Shown here: positions 11,407-22,908 of the stretch, piece after piece | How the letters are laid out: every line of letters starts with the position of its first letter | Numbering within the stretch: position 1 is the stretch's first letter | From: Tubulanus polymorphus | Lineage: Eukaryota; Nemertea; Palaeonemertea; Tubulaniformes; Tubulanidae | Direction: 5' to 3' | Assembly: GCF_964204645.1 (NCBI RefSeq) | Contig: NC_134026.1 | Location: 1,426,001 to 1,490,000 of the forward strand | DNA length: 64,000 nt | Notes under the pieces: model-generated | Database searches by the model: none | The model's input: the letters and a program-made list of their open reading frames with translations, nothing else | Told to the model about the DNA's origin: nothing | Program-made: the position numbers and the translations under genes

Positions 11407-12019
11407 CCAGCGTTTGCAACCATTGTTTTCATTTACTGTCGTTCTGTGATATTCACTCGTTCAATATTATATGTTTTTAACCCAATAGATAACTCGTATT
11501 TTTCCTTGATTTCGCTTGATTAGAGATTATCTTCCTTTTTACTGTCCTCAAATTTTATTCATTGCCCATCATGACAATTATATATCTATATATACATGAC
11601 CGGTACTTCATTGTATTTGTTCCCGTTCCTTATTTTGTTTTTGTAGTTTTAGTTTTATTATATTTTTGAGTTGGTGGAACGTTTTTCCTGCCTATATTAG
11701 TTAGTAGCGTGGTGATATTAGCTGTGATATTGATGTTTAGATATTGTTAAATCCTTTGTTTCAGTCTCACTATTTTTGTATGTTCAATCGTGTATTATTG
11801 TTCCTTTTAGAATGACAATAAAATAGTTACGAATAAGTATATGCTCCGTTCATTTTCTTTTTAAAATCTTTCATTCAGAAATTTGATTTTCTCAGAGGAC
11901 TCGACTCAACACACTGTCCCGTGAGAGGGCCCGGTTTCAAATAATGTCTTAATGTCAACAGATATAGTTGTGTGATCGGCGGTCGATTTTACATAATTTT
12001 TTTTGAAATTGAAGTAGGA

Positions 12020-12390
12020 CTACTTCTTTGTCTTCTTGGGTTTCGTCGAAGCTGAAATGAATAAAAGAACAACATTCGGTAGTCAAACATTTCTTTATTA
12101 ATCTTAATTTGCATGTATATCAACTTAACTTTCAAGATTGCCGAGTTCAGCAATGACTAGGATTTTCTCGACGGCGGTGGAATCTTCAGAATCACTTCTT
12201 TGTCTTCTTTGGTTCCGTCGAAGCTGAAATTGAGTAAAAGAAAAACATTCTGTAGTCACACGTTTCTCAATCATTATTCCTAATTTACATGGGTATCAAC
12301 TTAGCTTTCAAGATTGCCGAGTTCAGTACTTTTTTTACGGCATCTTCTGTAGTCGCCTTCTAGCATCTTCTTCTTCATCTTGGGAGTCCT
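12020..12390 (-). other. Tandemly repeated 3'-exon-like units of the small minus-strand gene
   Basis: Reading leftward, three strong acceptors each precede a short exon-like segment. One at 12388 (TTTCATTTCAG, then a DSQDEEEDARRRLQ or TPKMKKKM reading), one at 12223 (CTCAATTTCAG, then CTTCGACGGAACC) and one at 12051 (TTCATTTCAG, then CTTCGACGAAACC). The last two belong to a tandem duplication of about 135-175 bp spacing that also repeats CTGAACTCGGCAATCTTGAA. A minus-strand AATAAA occurs just before the last unit (around 12097). They could be alternative terminal exons of the transcript starting near 13455, but the internal splicing linking them is not resolved. Confidence 0.35.
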
Positions 12391-12699
12391 GAAATGAAAA
12401 AAAAGAGAAGAGCGATGAAAACCTGGTACGGAACAAAACTAATGTCCGAAAGCTTTTCAGCTCTCCGTCGCCGGTCACATGCCGAGAACACCAGACAAAG
12501 AGCCAGCCAGGAATATACTGCCCTCTACACGCCCTCACACAGAACACGAAAACCAGGATGACGACGCCTTACTTTCACCATTTACCGACAGGGTGTGCCG
12601 GGTGACGTCAGTAACTGACAAACCTATCAAATTGCCCAAGCCAAAAATAGGGCAGCGCAACTGGATTGCCCGCACTAGCACTAGACTTAATCCCGCCCG

Positions 12700-12970
12700 A
12701 AGCAACCCACAGGGAATCAATGAATACTAACACGCAAAGGAAGACAGGGAAATTAATCCCTGCCCGAAGCAATCCCTTAAAAGGAATCAATGAATATTAG
12801 CACGCAAGCGATCCCGCAGTGAATCAATGAATCCTAGCACGCAAAGGAACACAGGGAAATTAATCCCTGCCCGAAGCAATCCCTTAAAAGGAATCAATGA
12901 ATGCTAGAACGCAAAGGAAGACAAGACTAAATCTTTGCCCGAAGCAATTCCTGAAAAGAAATCAATGAAT
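12700..12970. repeat. Minisatellite, about 70-bp units
   Basis: Repeated blocks of GGAATCAATGAATACTAGCA, then CGCAAAGGAAGACAGGGAAA, then TTAATCCCTGCCCGAAGCAA, with three to four degenerate copies including one shortened unit near 12805-12835. It lies between the inner arms of the large inverted repeat. Confidence 0.75.
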
Positions 12971-13130
12971 ACTAGTAGACAGTCCAGCTTTACCACTCCA
13001 TTTTTAACCCGTGCAATCCGACTGACTTGCCCGTCATTGACGTCACCCAGCACACTCTGTTGATACGTGGGGAGAGTGAGGCCTCGTCATCCTGGTTTTC
13101 GTCTTCCGTATGAGGGAGTGTAGAGGGCAG

Positions 13131-13433
13131 CTATTTCCTGACCGACTCTTTGTCTGACATCCTCGACACAAGACCAGCAAAGGAGAGCCGACGCTTACGG
13201 ACATTAGTTTTGTTCCAGCAAATGTTGAAAATCGACAGAGAAATCGGCCCTGAAAAAAAGAACGGATTAATCCCTGAAAAATTGAACGGGTTAATAAACA
13301 CGGAACAGTACAGGACAGCACAGAGACAAACAGTAACACATAAAACATAAAGACGTCGTTCTTCAGGAAGCAGGAACAGGAGCGCAGCGAAGATCGCCAG
13401 GATCATGATCGCCAGGAGAATCCACGGAAGCAT
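13131..13433 (-). CDS. Candidate small membrane protein, first exon(s), unrecognised
   Basis: The open frame from ATG 13433 to TAG 13131 would give 100 aa. It begins MLPWILLAIMILAIFAALLF, followed by RR and a second hydrophobic stretch (VLCVTVCLCAVLY) around residues 30-45, so one or two membrane segments or an uncleaved signal anchor. The N-terminus is preceded by a TATA box about 45-50 bp upstream. Within the frame two intron-like acceptors occur (TTCAATTTTTCAG and TTCTTTTTTTCAG, before GGGCCGATTTC), plus a donor-like GTAAGC in ATGTCCGTAAGC. The true product may therefore be spliced to the repeated exons at 12.0-12.4 kb. An inverted, diverged copy of the 3' half lies on the plus strand at about 12430-12615. 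No family recognised; the ORF could be part of a transposon. Confidence 0.4.
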   Translation of the reverse strand: MLPWILLAIMILAIFAALLFLLPEERRLYVLCVTVCLCAVLYCSVFINPFNFSGINPFFFSGPISLSIFNICWNKTNVRKRRLSFAGLVSRMSDKESVRK

Positions 13434-13475
13434 GTCTGCACAGTGTGAGAGAGCGGAGGTGAATGAGCTCGCCTA

Positions 13476-13486
13476 TGCTTATACAC
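13476..13486 (-). promoter_or_regulatory. TATA box for the small minus-strand gene
   Basis: On the minus strand GTGTATAAGC lies 45-50 bp before the ATG at 13433, with an initiator-like CTCTCACACTG about 30 bp downstream of it. Further upstream is GACGTATTCC/ACGTCACC, resembling a CRE half-site. Spacing is ideal for a short 5' UTR of about 20 nt. Confidence 0.45.
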
Positions 13487-14230
13487 CGTGGTCAGCCGGT
13501 GACGTATTCCAATTGTGATCAATAGCGCGTGTGAATGATATCAACAAACTCTGAAAAACCGCAAATGTGTCTCTATTGTTGAATGAAAAGCTAAAGGTTC
13601 CACTGCCGGGTTAGTCTGAAAACCAGTCGTTTATCGGTTCCCTACACAACATGTTTGAACGACGCCGCTAGGTTCTAGAACTGCCGTGCCGGGTTGAATA
13701 CGCGCCAGTAGCTAGCTGAACAATAAGGCCATAAAAATAGATTACTTGATTCCAAACAGCTCCCCTCCAGCCGCCGCCTGTTTTTTTCTTAACTTTTAGA
13801 ATGATTTATAAACTATACCGACCGATAGCTCGTCACGACTTCAGTTAAAAATGCACACCAACCATGCCAACGTACAAGTCTTCACAGGGCCATACGGCAT
13901 AGAGCTTTTGGAATATTTCGTTCGGTATCGGTACGTTATGAAATATTAGGCCTACACTAATGAATTTTGTGAGTCTCCCTCAAGTTCTGAATGACCTATA
14001 TTTTCACGAACTTCTGACGAGGATCAAGTACCCGGTATTGAGTTTTGAATCGGGTCCTCTCACGGGACAGTGTGTTGAATCTTTCCTCTCACGGGACAGT
14101 ATTTAGAATCGAGTCCTCTCACTTCGGGTCAAGAGTCCTCCTGGCACATGGGACAGTGGCTTGAATCGGGTGCCCGACCTCACGGAACACAGCATTGCGA
14201 ATCGGATCCTCTCACTTTGACTAAATATTA

Positions 14231-14839
14231 GGTTCTCTCGAGACAGATCTAATTAGGGCCAATAAGTTGCCTTCTTCGATTTTACTTTTTTGCAGTGTAG
14301 ACGCTTAACAAACGTTTAGTGAATAACCACTGGAACCAAAAAGACTACATTCACTTTATTTTCGATCGATACTGCCTTTCTGTCTTCTCTTGATCCTAGT
14401 TAGTTACCTAATCGTTGGTGGTAAGCTTTTTATAATCGGATGGGCTTATATGTGGTTTGTGAAAATATCCGATCGTGAAACTAAACCACAGACAGGTTAC
14501 TGACTACTCTTGATCCGACCTTTATTACATCTAATTTTTCGATTTGATGATATCATTGATCTGAAATAATCAAATAACGAATAAATTTAGATTATTAACA
14601 TGTTCTTAACATTTTCAGTGTAGTAAACAATCGAGTTCAGTTACTTCCGATATTTCGTCTATAAAATGCAAAGTTTTCATTTTTCATCGGGACCTGTGAC
14701 GGGACTCAGGTCCTCTCACAGGAGATGCTGCACTGTTGCAGAGAGATACCGGTTTCGAAAAAAAATCGATCTCCCTCCACCATCCAGGGCTCCAAAATTT
14801 CTTGAAACTATTAAACTTTACAGAAATATCATCTTTAAA
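14231..14839 (+). other. Upstream region and probable 5' UTR of FKBP6
   Basis: No other gene is seen. A single relative of the GGTCCTCTCAC repeat occurs near 14710. The transcription start of FKBP6 was not located. Confidence 0.3.
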
Positions 14840-17800
14840 ATGGCATCTACTGATATTAGCAAGAATCTACAACAGCAGGTTCCACTCGAATTCATGTTTA
14901 AATGAATCAAGACGCGCCGGGTGCACGTCACTGCGAATCAACAAAAAATCATAATTAAATTTTATTCCCGTTCTCTCTCAGTCCATGCTAAAATTAAACG
15001 ATACCTTGTTTCTCCTAATCAGCCAGGTCATTCCATTGACTGCGATGAAATTTCATATTCAATTCTATAGCTGCCGGGTCTGTTGTTAGTTTGGCTAACA
15101 TGATCATGAATGAATGTATAGGCCTATGTTAGAAGGTGGCAATTAATTATTAGAATATAACCAGTAAATGTTTAGCTTTTTCTTTGGTTGCTTCACATGA
15201 ATATGATATATGATGGGCGACCCACCAAGTTCATGGCCTAAAAATTCAGTGAAGCTCCTATTATTACATATATATAACCTATAACAACAATCTATATGAA
15301 ACACCTACATCTCTAAGCAAAACATGTTGAAGTGAAACATATCTGTAACTGATTTGACTTCTGGTTTGTAGGATGATGATGTATACGATGATAATGAGGA
15401 TGATATTGATGAAATTGAAGATTGCCCTGATTCCGTTGGCTCGAAGTTGAAAGCTTGTTTAAATATCAATGATTTAACTGAAGGAACTGAGTTTGAGATC
15501 GTTCCATCTGTAACAGAAGATGAGGTTCCTTATTCAGGTAGGCCCCTCTCCTCACCTATTAGAGTTTTTTGCAAGTTTTTGAATTAACATTAAACTTAAA
15601 GCCCTTATAATCTATGCTCGGTTTTCAAGCAAAATCCTGAAAGTGCTTAAAACTGCTTCATTCCACAGTTAAACTTGAAGGATAAATCTTTTAATGTAAA
15701 AAAGTCTTTGAAATCTGCAGACTTCCATTTTTGAAATGTCTCAAAGCACTTCATTGGTTTTCGTACCACTTTTGCCTCGACCGTATGCTGCAACGAACCT
15801 TTTGAATTTCGAAATATTATGAATGAAGAGTTTGTTTTTGTAGATCAAGTAAAAAAAGAATATTTTGGAAACGGTAATAATTTGATCGCTCAAGGTGAGG
15901 ACAGCGATGAGGAGGAGAATAGCGATCTTACTCCTTTCGAGAGAATCGAAAGAAAGATGCATGATATCTCGGACGGTGAAAATGGTGTGATGAAAATGGT
16001 GTTGAAGGAAGGGGCTGGAGCTCGAGTACCGGATGGGGCTTTTGTCAGAGGTATATCGCTGATTTTATGGTTTTAACTCACTAACTTCAAGCCGTCACTC
16101 TGTCTCAACTCTCTCTAAACTGCCCTATTGATGCATAGATAATTCCACGTAATTCCACGAATGAAATTGGTCTAATTAAAACCTTTTAAACCTGTTAAAT
16201 TGATCTCAATCCTCAGAGAATCAGAGATGAATCATTATCATCATTACCAAAAAACATCCTCTTATTGTATTTTTGTCATTACTTAGAATTCATTTGTCAG
16301 TCATGAATTTATCTTTGAATAGTCCAATGCAGGGGCGGATCCAGGGGCATGTTGTGACAATGTCGACCAATATAAAGGGCATATATTCTTAATTTGGCGG
16401 AAAGGCGTATCAGCAAAATTTTTGAAATTTTACTATCATTTTAGAGCTTTCTGAGCATCTCTGAGAGGCATTTAGTCAAGAAAAGGTTATATGTTTAGGA
16501 AAAATATCTATTGTGAATCTCGAGTGGTAACAATGGCAAATTCTGATACAGAGAGAAAAAGTAAAAAGGCACTAAAGAATTCCACCCGTGTCGGTCGACA
16601 CGGTCTAAATCCTCCCCTGCAATGAAGCTTGATGGTATTACATCTCTGTACATGATATGTTGTGTGTAGTATGTATGTGAATTAAGTGAATTAAACCGTC
16701 ATCTCTTAATTTCTATTATTTTCAGTTCATTACAATGGATTCCTCGAATACAGCGATGAACCGTATGACAGTTCAAGATTGCGGGATTGTCCGGAAAAAT
16801 TCACAGTCGGCGAAAGTGAGTTTGTATTGAATTTTAATTTTGATTTCACCAATAAATCAAGAGGTTCAGTTGCTCAAAAAAGTTGGTCGAAGTGGACAAA
16901 TACCACAGTGACAATTTCATTGAAACGATGGAATTTGTCTAACCAAGTTTTGAGCAACTGGCCGCTGATAGATGCTTTGGTTATAATGCAGATTTTAGTG
17001 GTCACCATGTCGGTTATCCATCGATTAACTTTTGAACATCTGGCCCAAGAGGATTTCTCGTATTTCTCGAGAATTTTTGTTATTCCGACATCATTAAGAA
17101 TTAAGAACACGTTTTGCTCCATCAAATTTTTCTGAGGTTTGTTATTCCTCTGTTTTCAATGATTAATTATTCTGTGATTCAGGTGAAGTGATTCCTGGAT
17201 GGGAGATAGCAGTGAAAACGATGAAGAAAGGAGAATTGAGTCGATTTCTCATCAAGTCTGATTACTCGTATGGACCGAGGGGATGTCCGCCTCGTATACC
17301 CCCTGCAGCTGCTAGTCAGTACCTTTTGATATTTTTCATTGTCTGTCGTAGCTAAGCATCATAAACCTCATTAGAGGAGGACACACAAAACATCGATGTA
17401 CTACTACTTGTATTTATGTTTTATTTGTATTTATACTATGCAGGGTGCTACTGAAATGGAAAACCTGACAAGTGTTTATCAATACGTGATTCATGAACAG
17501 ATAAATGAATAAATTCTAACATTCAAAGATATCTCCATTCATCAGTAGATTCACTAAAAACATGGTTAAAACATGGAAAACTCGGGAAATTTTTGGGGCC
17601 ACCTTGATGATGTTGTGCAGATGTAGTTGTTTTCATACTCACTGGTATTTGATATATCTATTGTGTTTGTTTTTGTTACAGTTTTATTCGAAATTGAGGT
17701 GCTCAGTTTTATGGATAGGTCGGGGGTTGATTCCTTCTTCAATAAAAATAGGGTGTGTATTTCATTATAGAAATTCATGTATCCGATAGTTTTAATTCTT

Positions 17801-19835
17801 CTAACATCCATCTCTTCGTTTCAATGATTTATTTTAGAGAGATCGATTGGAAACTCCGTTCTCTGATGTTATGAGAGCAGTTAGGGCGGAAGAAGAGGTA
17901 ACTAACGTGAAGTTCGCTTTCTACTATTGTTTTCTAGTTTTCTTGCTTTAAACCTTCTCTTTTTTCGCATTACAGATGGCAAAAGACCAGTGGAAACGCC
18001 AGAAATATAACAAAGCACTCGTTAGATACCAACGGGTAAAAATCTTTATAAATTTTCACTGAAAGATGATATTTCTCTAGGTTCCGCGTAGTGTCGTACT
18101 TACGACTTGTATCAATGCTGTATTTTAGATAGTGACACGAGCGTTGGAAGAGGCTCGACTCGAAAATGCTGAAGACGAAACTATTCAACAGAAGCATCTT
18201 CACAAAAACTATCTTAACCTAGCGCGGTGTGCTTTAAGACAGGGCGAGTATGAAAGAGCGCGAAGCAATTGTCGTAAGGCCCTCGATATCAAGAGGGATG
18301 CGCCAACATTATTTTTAATGGGCAAGGTAAATGAAATTTGAAACTTTGCCTCTTGTTTATTGTGTAATACATACTGGTGTGTAATTATTCATGACTGATT
18401 TATTACTGAGTTTGAGGGTGGCAAATGAATTACAAATAACATCGAACTCCGCAATGCGATGTACAAGCAAATTTCATCACCGATTTATGCACAGGCGCTG
18501 AATGGTCAATACATACCGGTATGCAAGTATTCATTATATCTGATTTATTATAGAGTTTGAGGGTGACGAGCGAGTTCGCACGTGCGCGGAAATTCCTTCA
18601 AGATGCGCAGAAGTTAAAACCATCGAGTTCAGAAATAAACAAAGAATTATCCGTTTTAAACGAGTAAGTTTTTCCTTATTTGCGTAGCAATGTATCTCAT
18701 CATTCAACTGTGGTCAACATCGCGTATCTGAAATGTATTTTTTTTCAGGAACGTGAAAAGCTTCAACGCGAACGAAAGAGATTTCTGGAGAAGGGCATTT
18801 AGTGGAGGCACTGATGGTTCGTATTACTATCTATCATTAGAATTACTGCCAATTGATTGTGGAAAAGTTATACAAAATATATAGTATAACTATTATGTGT
18901 TATCCGAATCAGAGGATTTATATTTCATATATAGTGTCACAAAAATATTGCCACACACATCTGAATTGAACAGTTATCACTGAGTTGATCAGATCCGACT
19001 TCAGTGGAGTCTACTTTTTATGTATTTCGTATAGGTTCATTCACATTTATTGATATTAACTTGATTTAATGCGCATACATAGAATGTGGATAGATCTATT
19101 TTTCATGTTGAGTTACTGTTCACTTCAGCAAGATGATTGAGACTATCGCATAGATCAGATGGCTTCCATAACTTAATGCAACTGTTTAGAATTAAATCGA
19201 TCAGTTTTCAGTAGAATGGTATTCGTATTTGTAGATGCGACGGAAACAATCGAAACGAAAGGGAGCGAACTTTTGACGAGTCGCCCGGATTCCGAATTCA
19301 GGCGATTGATAGAAGACAAACTCATGTAGGTTTACTGATCGTGATGTCATCGTAGCGATGTTCTATCCTCTTTCTCACAGGTTTGAAAACTTACTTCAGT
19401 AGAAAACTCTGTCTTAGTAGAACGAATCTCTTTGCGGGAGGATGTGTGTTTGTTAGTGAGGAACAACTTGGGTTTGGCATGAGCAAGTCGGAACTGTTAT
19501 TTTAGCCGACTTGTTTGTTGATTTTCCGATCCAACTTACACAAGTTTTAGCGTATTATTGTCGCCTGAAAATTGTGATCGTTAAATTTTTCAGCGATTTC
19601 AAAAACGATGAAGAGAAGACTGATTTGCCATTTTTCGGCGGTAGTATGTCGGTGCAAGAGATGGCAATTATTGGTGAGACGGCGAAAAAACTCGGTATCA
19701 GCGTCGTTCATAGAGGAGAAGTGAGTGTTGATCAATGTGTATGAGGTATTTTCGTTTAATCTGTGAAACTGAATTTTTTTTTATTTGCAGGGCACGAATC
19801 TCGAGATAAAATTTTCTAAAAATAGCGAAGCGTAG
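14840..19835 (+). CDS. FKBP6: FKBP6 / Shutdown-like FKBP-TPR co-chaperone
   Basis: Coding exons: 14840-14878, 15372-15537, 15844-16050, 16726-16815, 17183-17314, 17682-17752, 17838-17897, 17976-18035, 18129-18326, 18554-18663, 18749-18816, 19235-19325, 19594-19720 and 19791-19835, giving about 487 aa. The first donor (CAG/GTTCCA) is weak but phase-compatible. Order: acidic N-terminus (DDDVYDDNEDDIDEIED, residues 14-30); FKBP6 signature FERIERKMHDIS; FKBP domain about 120-217; TPR region about 228-340 (MAKDQWKRQKYNKALVRYQR, then LNLARCALRQGEYERA and SEFARARKFLQDAQ); FWRRAF after the TPRs; then a C-terminal extension ending LGISVVHRGEGTNLEIKF. In other animals FKBP6/Shutdown works with Hsp90 in piRNA loading, germline transposon silencing and meiosis. 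Unlike the human protein, FKBP active-site positions are largely kept (Y140, D152, V170, I171, W174, Y197, F214). Introns 3 and 5 hold MITEs. Confidence 0.88.
16330..16619. mobile_element. MITE, 290 bp, CAGGGGCGGATCCAG ends, 5-bp target duplication, in FKBP6 intron 3
   Basis: Left end CAGGGGCGGATCCAGGGGC; right end TCTAAATCCTCCCCTG, an imperfect inverted match. Direct CAATG flanks it at 16325-16329 and 16620-16624. No coding capacity. Related ends occur at 11133, 41280 and probably 63829. Confidence 0.8.
17441..17605. mobile_element. Degenerate MITE, GTGGCCAC family, in FKBP6 intron 5
   Basis: It starts CAGGGTGCTACTGAAATGGA and ends AAATTTTTGGGGCCACCTTG. The end motifs and 'ggaaaactcgggaaattt' string match the copies at 6665, 7765 and 45412. 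The target duplication is not clear, so the boundaries are approximate. Confidence 0.45.
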
Positions 19836-22800
19836 AAACGTTAGAAGAAACGGATACACGTGAACTCGGTTAATAATTATAGCTTCAGCTTTGACGGCTT
19901 ATCACAGTTTTACTGAATATTATTATTCATAACGCCTTTACTTTAATCATGAGAACCATAATACAGTGAGGTTCGATGTACTCGATATGCATTTATGTTA
20001 AGTGTCATAATTTACTAAACGTCTTCCACCGATTTACTGAATGTATTACAGTATGTTGTTTCTGTTAAAATCATATTTTTGTACCGTTAACTCTGCTGAT
20101 CGTGTCCAAATGTTATTGTTACGTCTTAAAGCGAGATAACATTTATATATAAGACCATATTGAGATTTTCCTGAACTAGTAGTCAACCCCCGATATACCG
20201 CCCTCCCATTTACCGCCATTTCGCCTACCGCCAGGTTTTCTCAATGTAAATCTCAATAAAAATGCATTGTAAAACACCCCCGATATACCGCCATACTCTC
20301 TATACCACCAAAATCGTTTTGCACCGATGTGGGCGATATATCGAGGTTGACTCTACATCTACGGGTATTATGCTTAAGTCATGCTGTGTTCAAGAAGTAT
20401 TTGGTGCTACTAAAGTGAAAATTCATGAAATAAAAACTAAGGAAATGCTGAAACGTTTAGTACCGGTGTATTATAAAATACATATATATATATTTGTGTT
20501 AATATGTTATAGTTTTTTCATGTTCAGTATTCATTCAGCTTTAAAACCAGGTTCTTACGGATCGGGGAAATCGAATTCATGGAAATCCGGATTTACTTTT
20601 CCCTGCAGAGAAAATAGGGGAATTCTGACTTCTTGAAAATCATGAAATTTCAATGTTTGGTGTTATCCCGTAAGGAACATGAACCTCTTGATAAGAAACG
20701 GCTGCCATTGACAACATACCTCGCTATTTAATGAGGAACTTTTTGATTCACTGATCAGTAAGAACCCCGTGAAACATTGTTTAAAGTTTTAAAAGTTGGT
20801 ATCACTGTAACATTCAATCATGTATCTTGCTATTTACCAATCATCATACCGGTACTCGTACTATAACCTGCTTGTACATATGACTCGCGCATCTGATGGG
20901 TAAGAACAAAGTAAATATATAATCATTTAGCTACCAATTATATATGTATATGTATATACATACATATGTATGTATGTAAGTAAGTTGAGTGGATTTGGTT
21001 ATATATGATCGATAGGATATTTGTTCTTGCTATCTTCTCTGTTTTGTACATATTAAACTGAACAAACCTTGCTGGCTAGGTGGTCTAGAAAGTTTGTGTG
21101 TCGGTTATTCACGTACATGTTAGTAGCATTAGCACTTTACTGAGATTGTGTTGTCTTAACCCAACTATAGTGTAATATATAGTATTCCGTGTTTTCGAAC
21201 GAACGATTCTCTCTCCGGTTTCAGTTTCAGTCGACGAACGTGAAGTTGATAGTGAAATAAATTGATTTTTATACATTTATCTACAATTTCAAGAGTTTTT
21301 TTTTCTTTTTTATTCGTAAAAGGAATTCACAGAATCGCGGCAGATTTGAATGTTGACGCCCGCGTGTATATGTGTACAAAAAGTGTCAATTTACCGTTAT
21401 TTTGAATTTGAAATCAATGATAGCTTACTCTCAATTCTATGTATGAGCGGGTTCTTTAACCTTTTCTTGAAATAGTTTTTCTGGCGGTTTTTCGTTGATT
21501 TACATCTCGCGGGTGTGGTATACTCTAGGATGAAGCCGAAGAAGTGGGTGAGCGCTTGTACGGTGTGGTTTGATTACTTTATAATACACCTGTATCGCAG
21601 AACCGAACTATACACACTTCATCTAGAAATAACCGAATAGAAAATGATATTTCTATAAATGTATGGAATTTATTGATGAAAAGATCTCAGTTTCATTCGC
21701 TACCGATCATTGACAAGACAAAGGCGGTTTCAAAAAAAATCGTCTGCAGCGCTGTGTCTGTTAAAGCCGTTATGTTTAAATAATTCTTTTTAAATAATTG
21801 ACCAATTATAGGATATGACGGAATAAAGTAGTCTAGCATCGTGTTTGTTAACCGGGTGTCATTTAATTTTCTTTATTGTTTATTTACCGAATTTTATTCG
21901 CTGGTTTTATATGCCAATGACGTCATCATATTCTATAAATATAGAAAAGTATGTTTTCATAAAACAGATGTTCTCGACGATACAACTATTTATATGAGCA
22001 GGTTGTTTCTAACTATAGAACTGGGGGGTGTTGTAAAAGTTCAAGTGCCGTCTATTCCATCCAAATTACGAAGTTACATGTCTTAAATCGGGTTCATATT
22101 ACCGGGAAGAATCCATTGGTGCTGACCATTGACCGATCGGCTGATTGGACATTTTTCCGGGAGGTCTTGGCTTGGACCTACGCGGGGTTAGGAAAATAAA
22201 AACGTTTAGATGCGTTGATCTTCCAGCGAATGTTTTTCGTCGCGTAATTGGCGATGGATGAATTGTTGGCATTTTCGTAGATACTGCACTAACACGTTTG
22301 CATTCCCATCACATGTAACAGTTTTGATCGTAAAAAAGTAATTACGCGCTGGATATAGACAATGGAAATTCCGAGAAATCCTCCATTCTCGGGGCTTCTC
22401 ACCTCTCAGGAATTTATCTTTGCACCGAAGCCCGCTATTTCCAATCGGTACCGAGGTTTAGGATGCTAGACTACACCTTCACAAACGATAATACACGTAG
22501 ACCTATATAAGTGTATTAAAGCACACAGTCATTTGGACTGTAGTGGGTAAGTAAGAAATGTATCCATAGATCAACGTGAATAACAATATTATATTCACCA
22601 GCAAATACAACTTCGGCTGAGCTGGTTAAATTTTTAATGATTTAACAATGATTAACGCTACTCGCCATCACCATTGGCTACATCAGCATCCTTGTCAACT
22701 GAGGCCGAATGCAATACATTCTCTTGTACTATAACGAACGAGCACTGCTGTTACGCCCATCTTGACCGATCAACCAAAATTGTGTCTGGTAAGATATGTG

Positions 22801-22908
22801 TAGTTATGACTAGGTTGTAATGACTGAAAGGGTCCGACAAACGTTATACCCGCAAGCACACAGGCGGGCTCGAGAACAAAAACACAATGGGTATAGGACA
22901 GGTTCTCT
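19836..22908. other. FKBP6 3' flank and convergent intergenic DNA before the K2P gene
   Basis: No further gene recognised. Possible FKBP6 polyadenylation signals include AATAAA near 20253 and 21256. A TA/TG palindromic tract lies at about 20938-20978. A short inverted-repeat element lies at 20181-20352. K2P transcription comes toward this region, so its 3' UTR is here too. Confidence 0.5.
20181..20352. mobile_element. Tigger/mariner-like MITE, 172 bp
   Basis: Ends AGTCAACCCCCGATATACCG and CGATATATCGAGGTTGACT are inverted matches with few differences. The string ATACCGCC recurs several times inside. AGTCAACC..ATAT ends are typical of pogo/Tigger-type elements. A TA lies next to the left end, but the right flank is TCTA, so the TA duplication is not perfect. 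Confidence 0.6.

Larger units (their letters stand above)
11880..14230. repeat. Compound imperfect inverted repeat (about 2.35 kb) around a minisatellite
   Basis: Outer arms: the motif CCTCTCACGGGACAGTGTGT around 14055-14085 recurs inverted at about 11895-11940. The right side carries several degenerate tandem copies of a GAATCGGGTCCTCTCACGGG unit (about 14045-14215), and a stray relative lies near 14703. Inner arms: about 12430-12615 and about 13030-13215 are inverted copies at roughly 75-80% identity by eye, sharing GGAACAAAACTAATGTCCG, CTGCCCTCTACAC and GAAAACCAGGATGACGA. The middle is tandemly repeated (about 12700-12970). This looks like a foldback or rearranged transposon, or an inverted gene duplication. 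Termini and target duplication were not resolved. Confidence 0.6.

Noticed and set aside
12700-12970. CRISPR-like array
   Set aside because: Repeats are about 70 bp, tandem without unique spacers and in an animal genome; this is a minisatellite.
16779-17135. 118-codon ORF starting in an FKBP6 exon
   Set aside because: It is exon 4 read through its donor (16816) into the intron; the spliced frame is clearly better.
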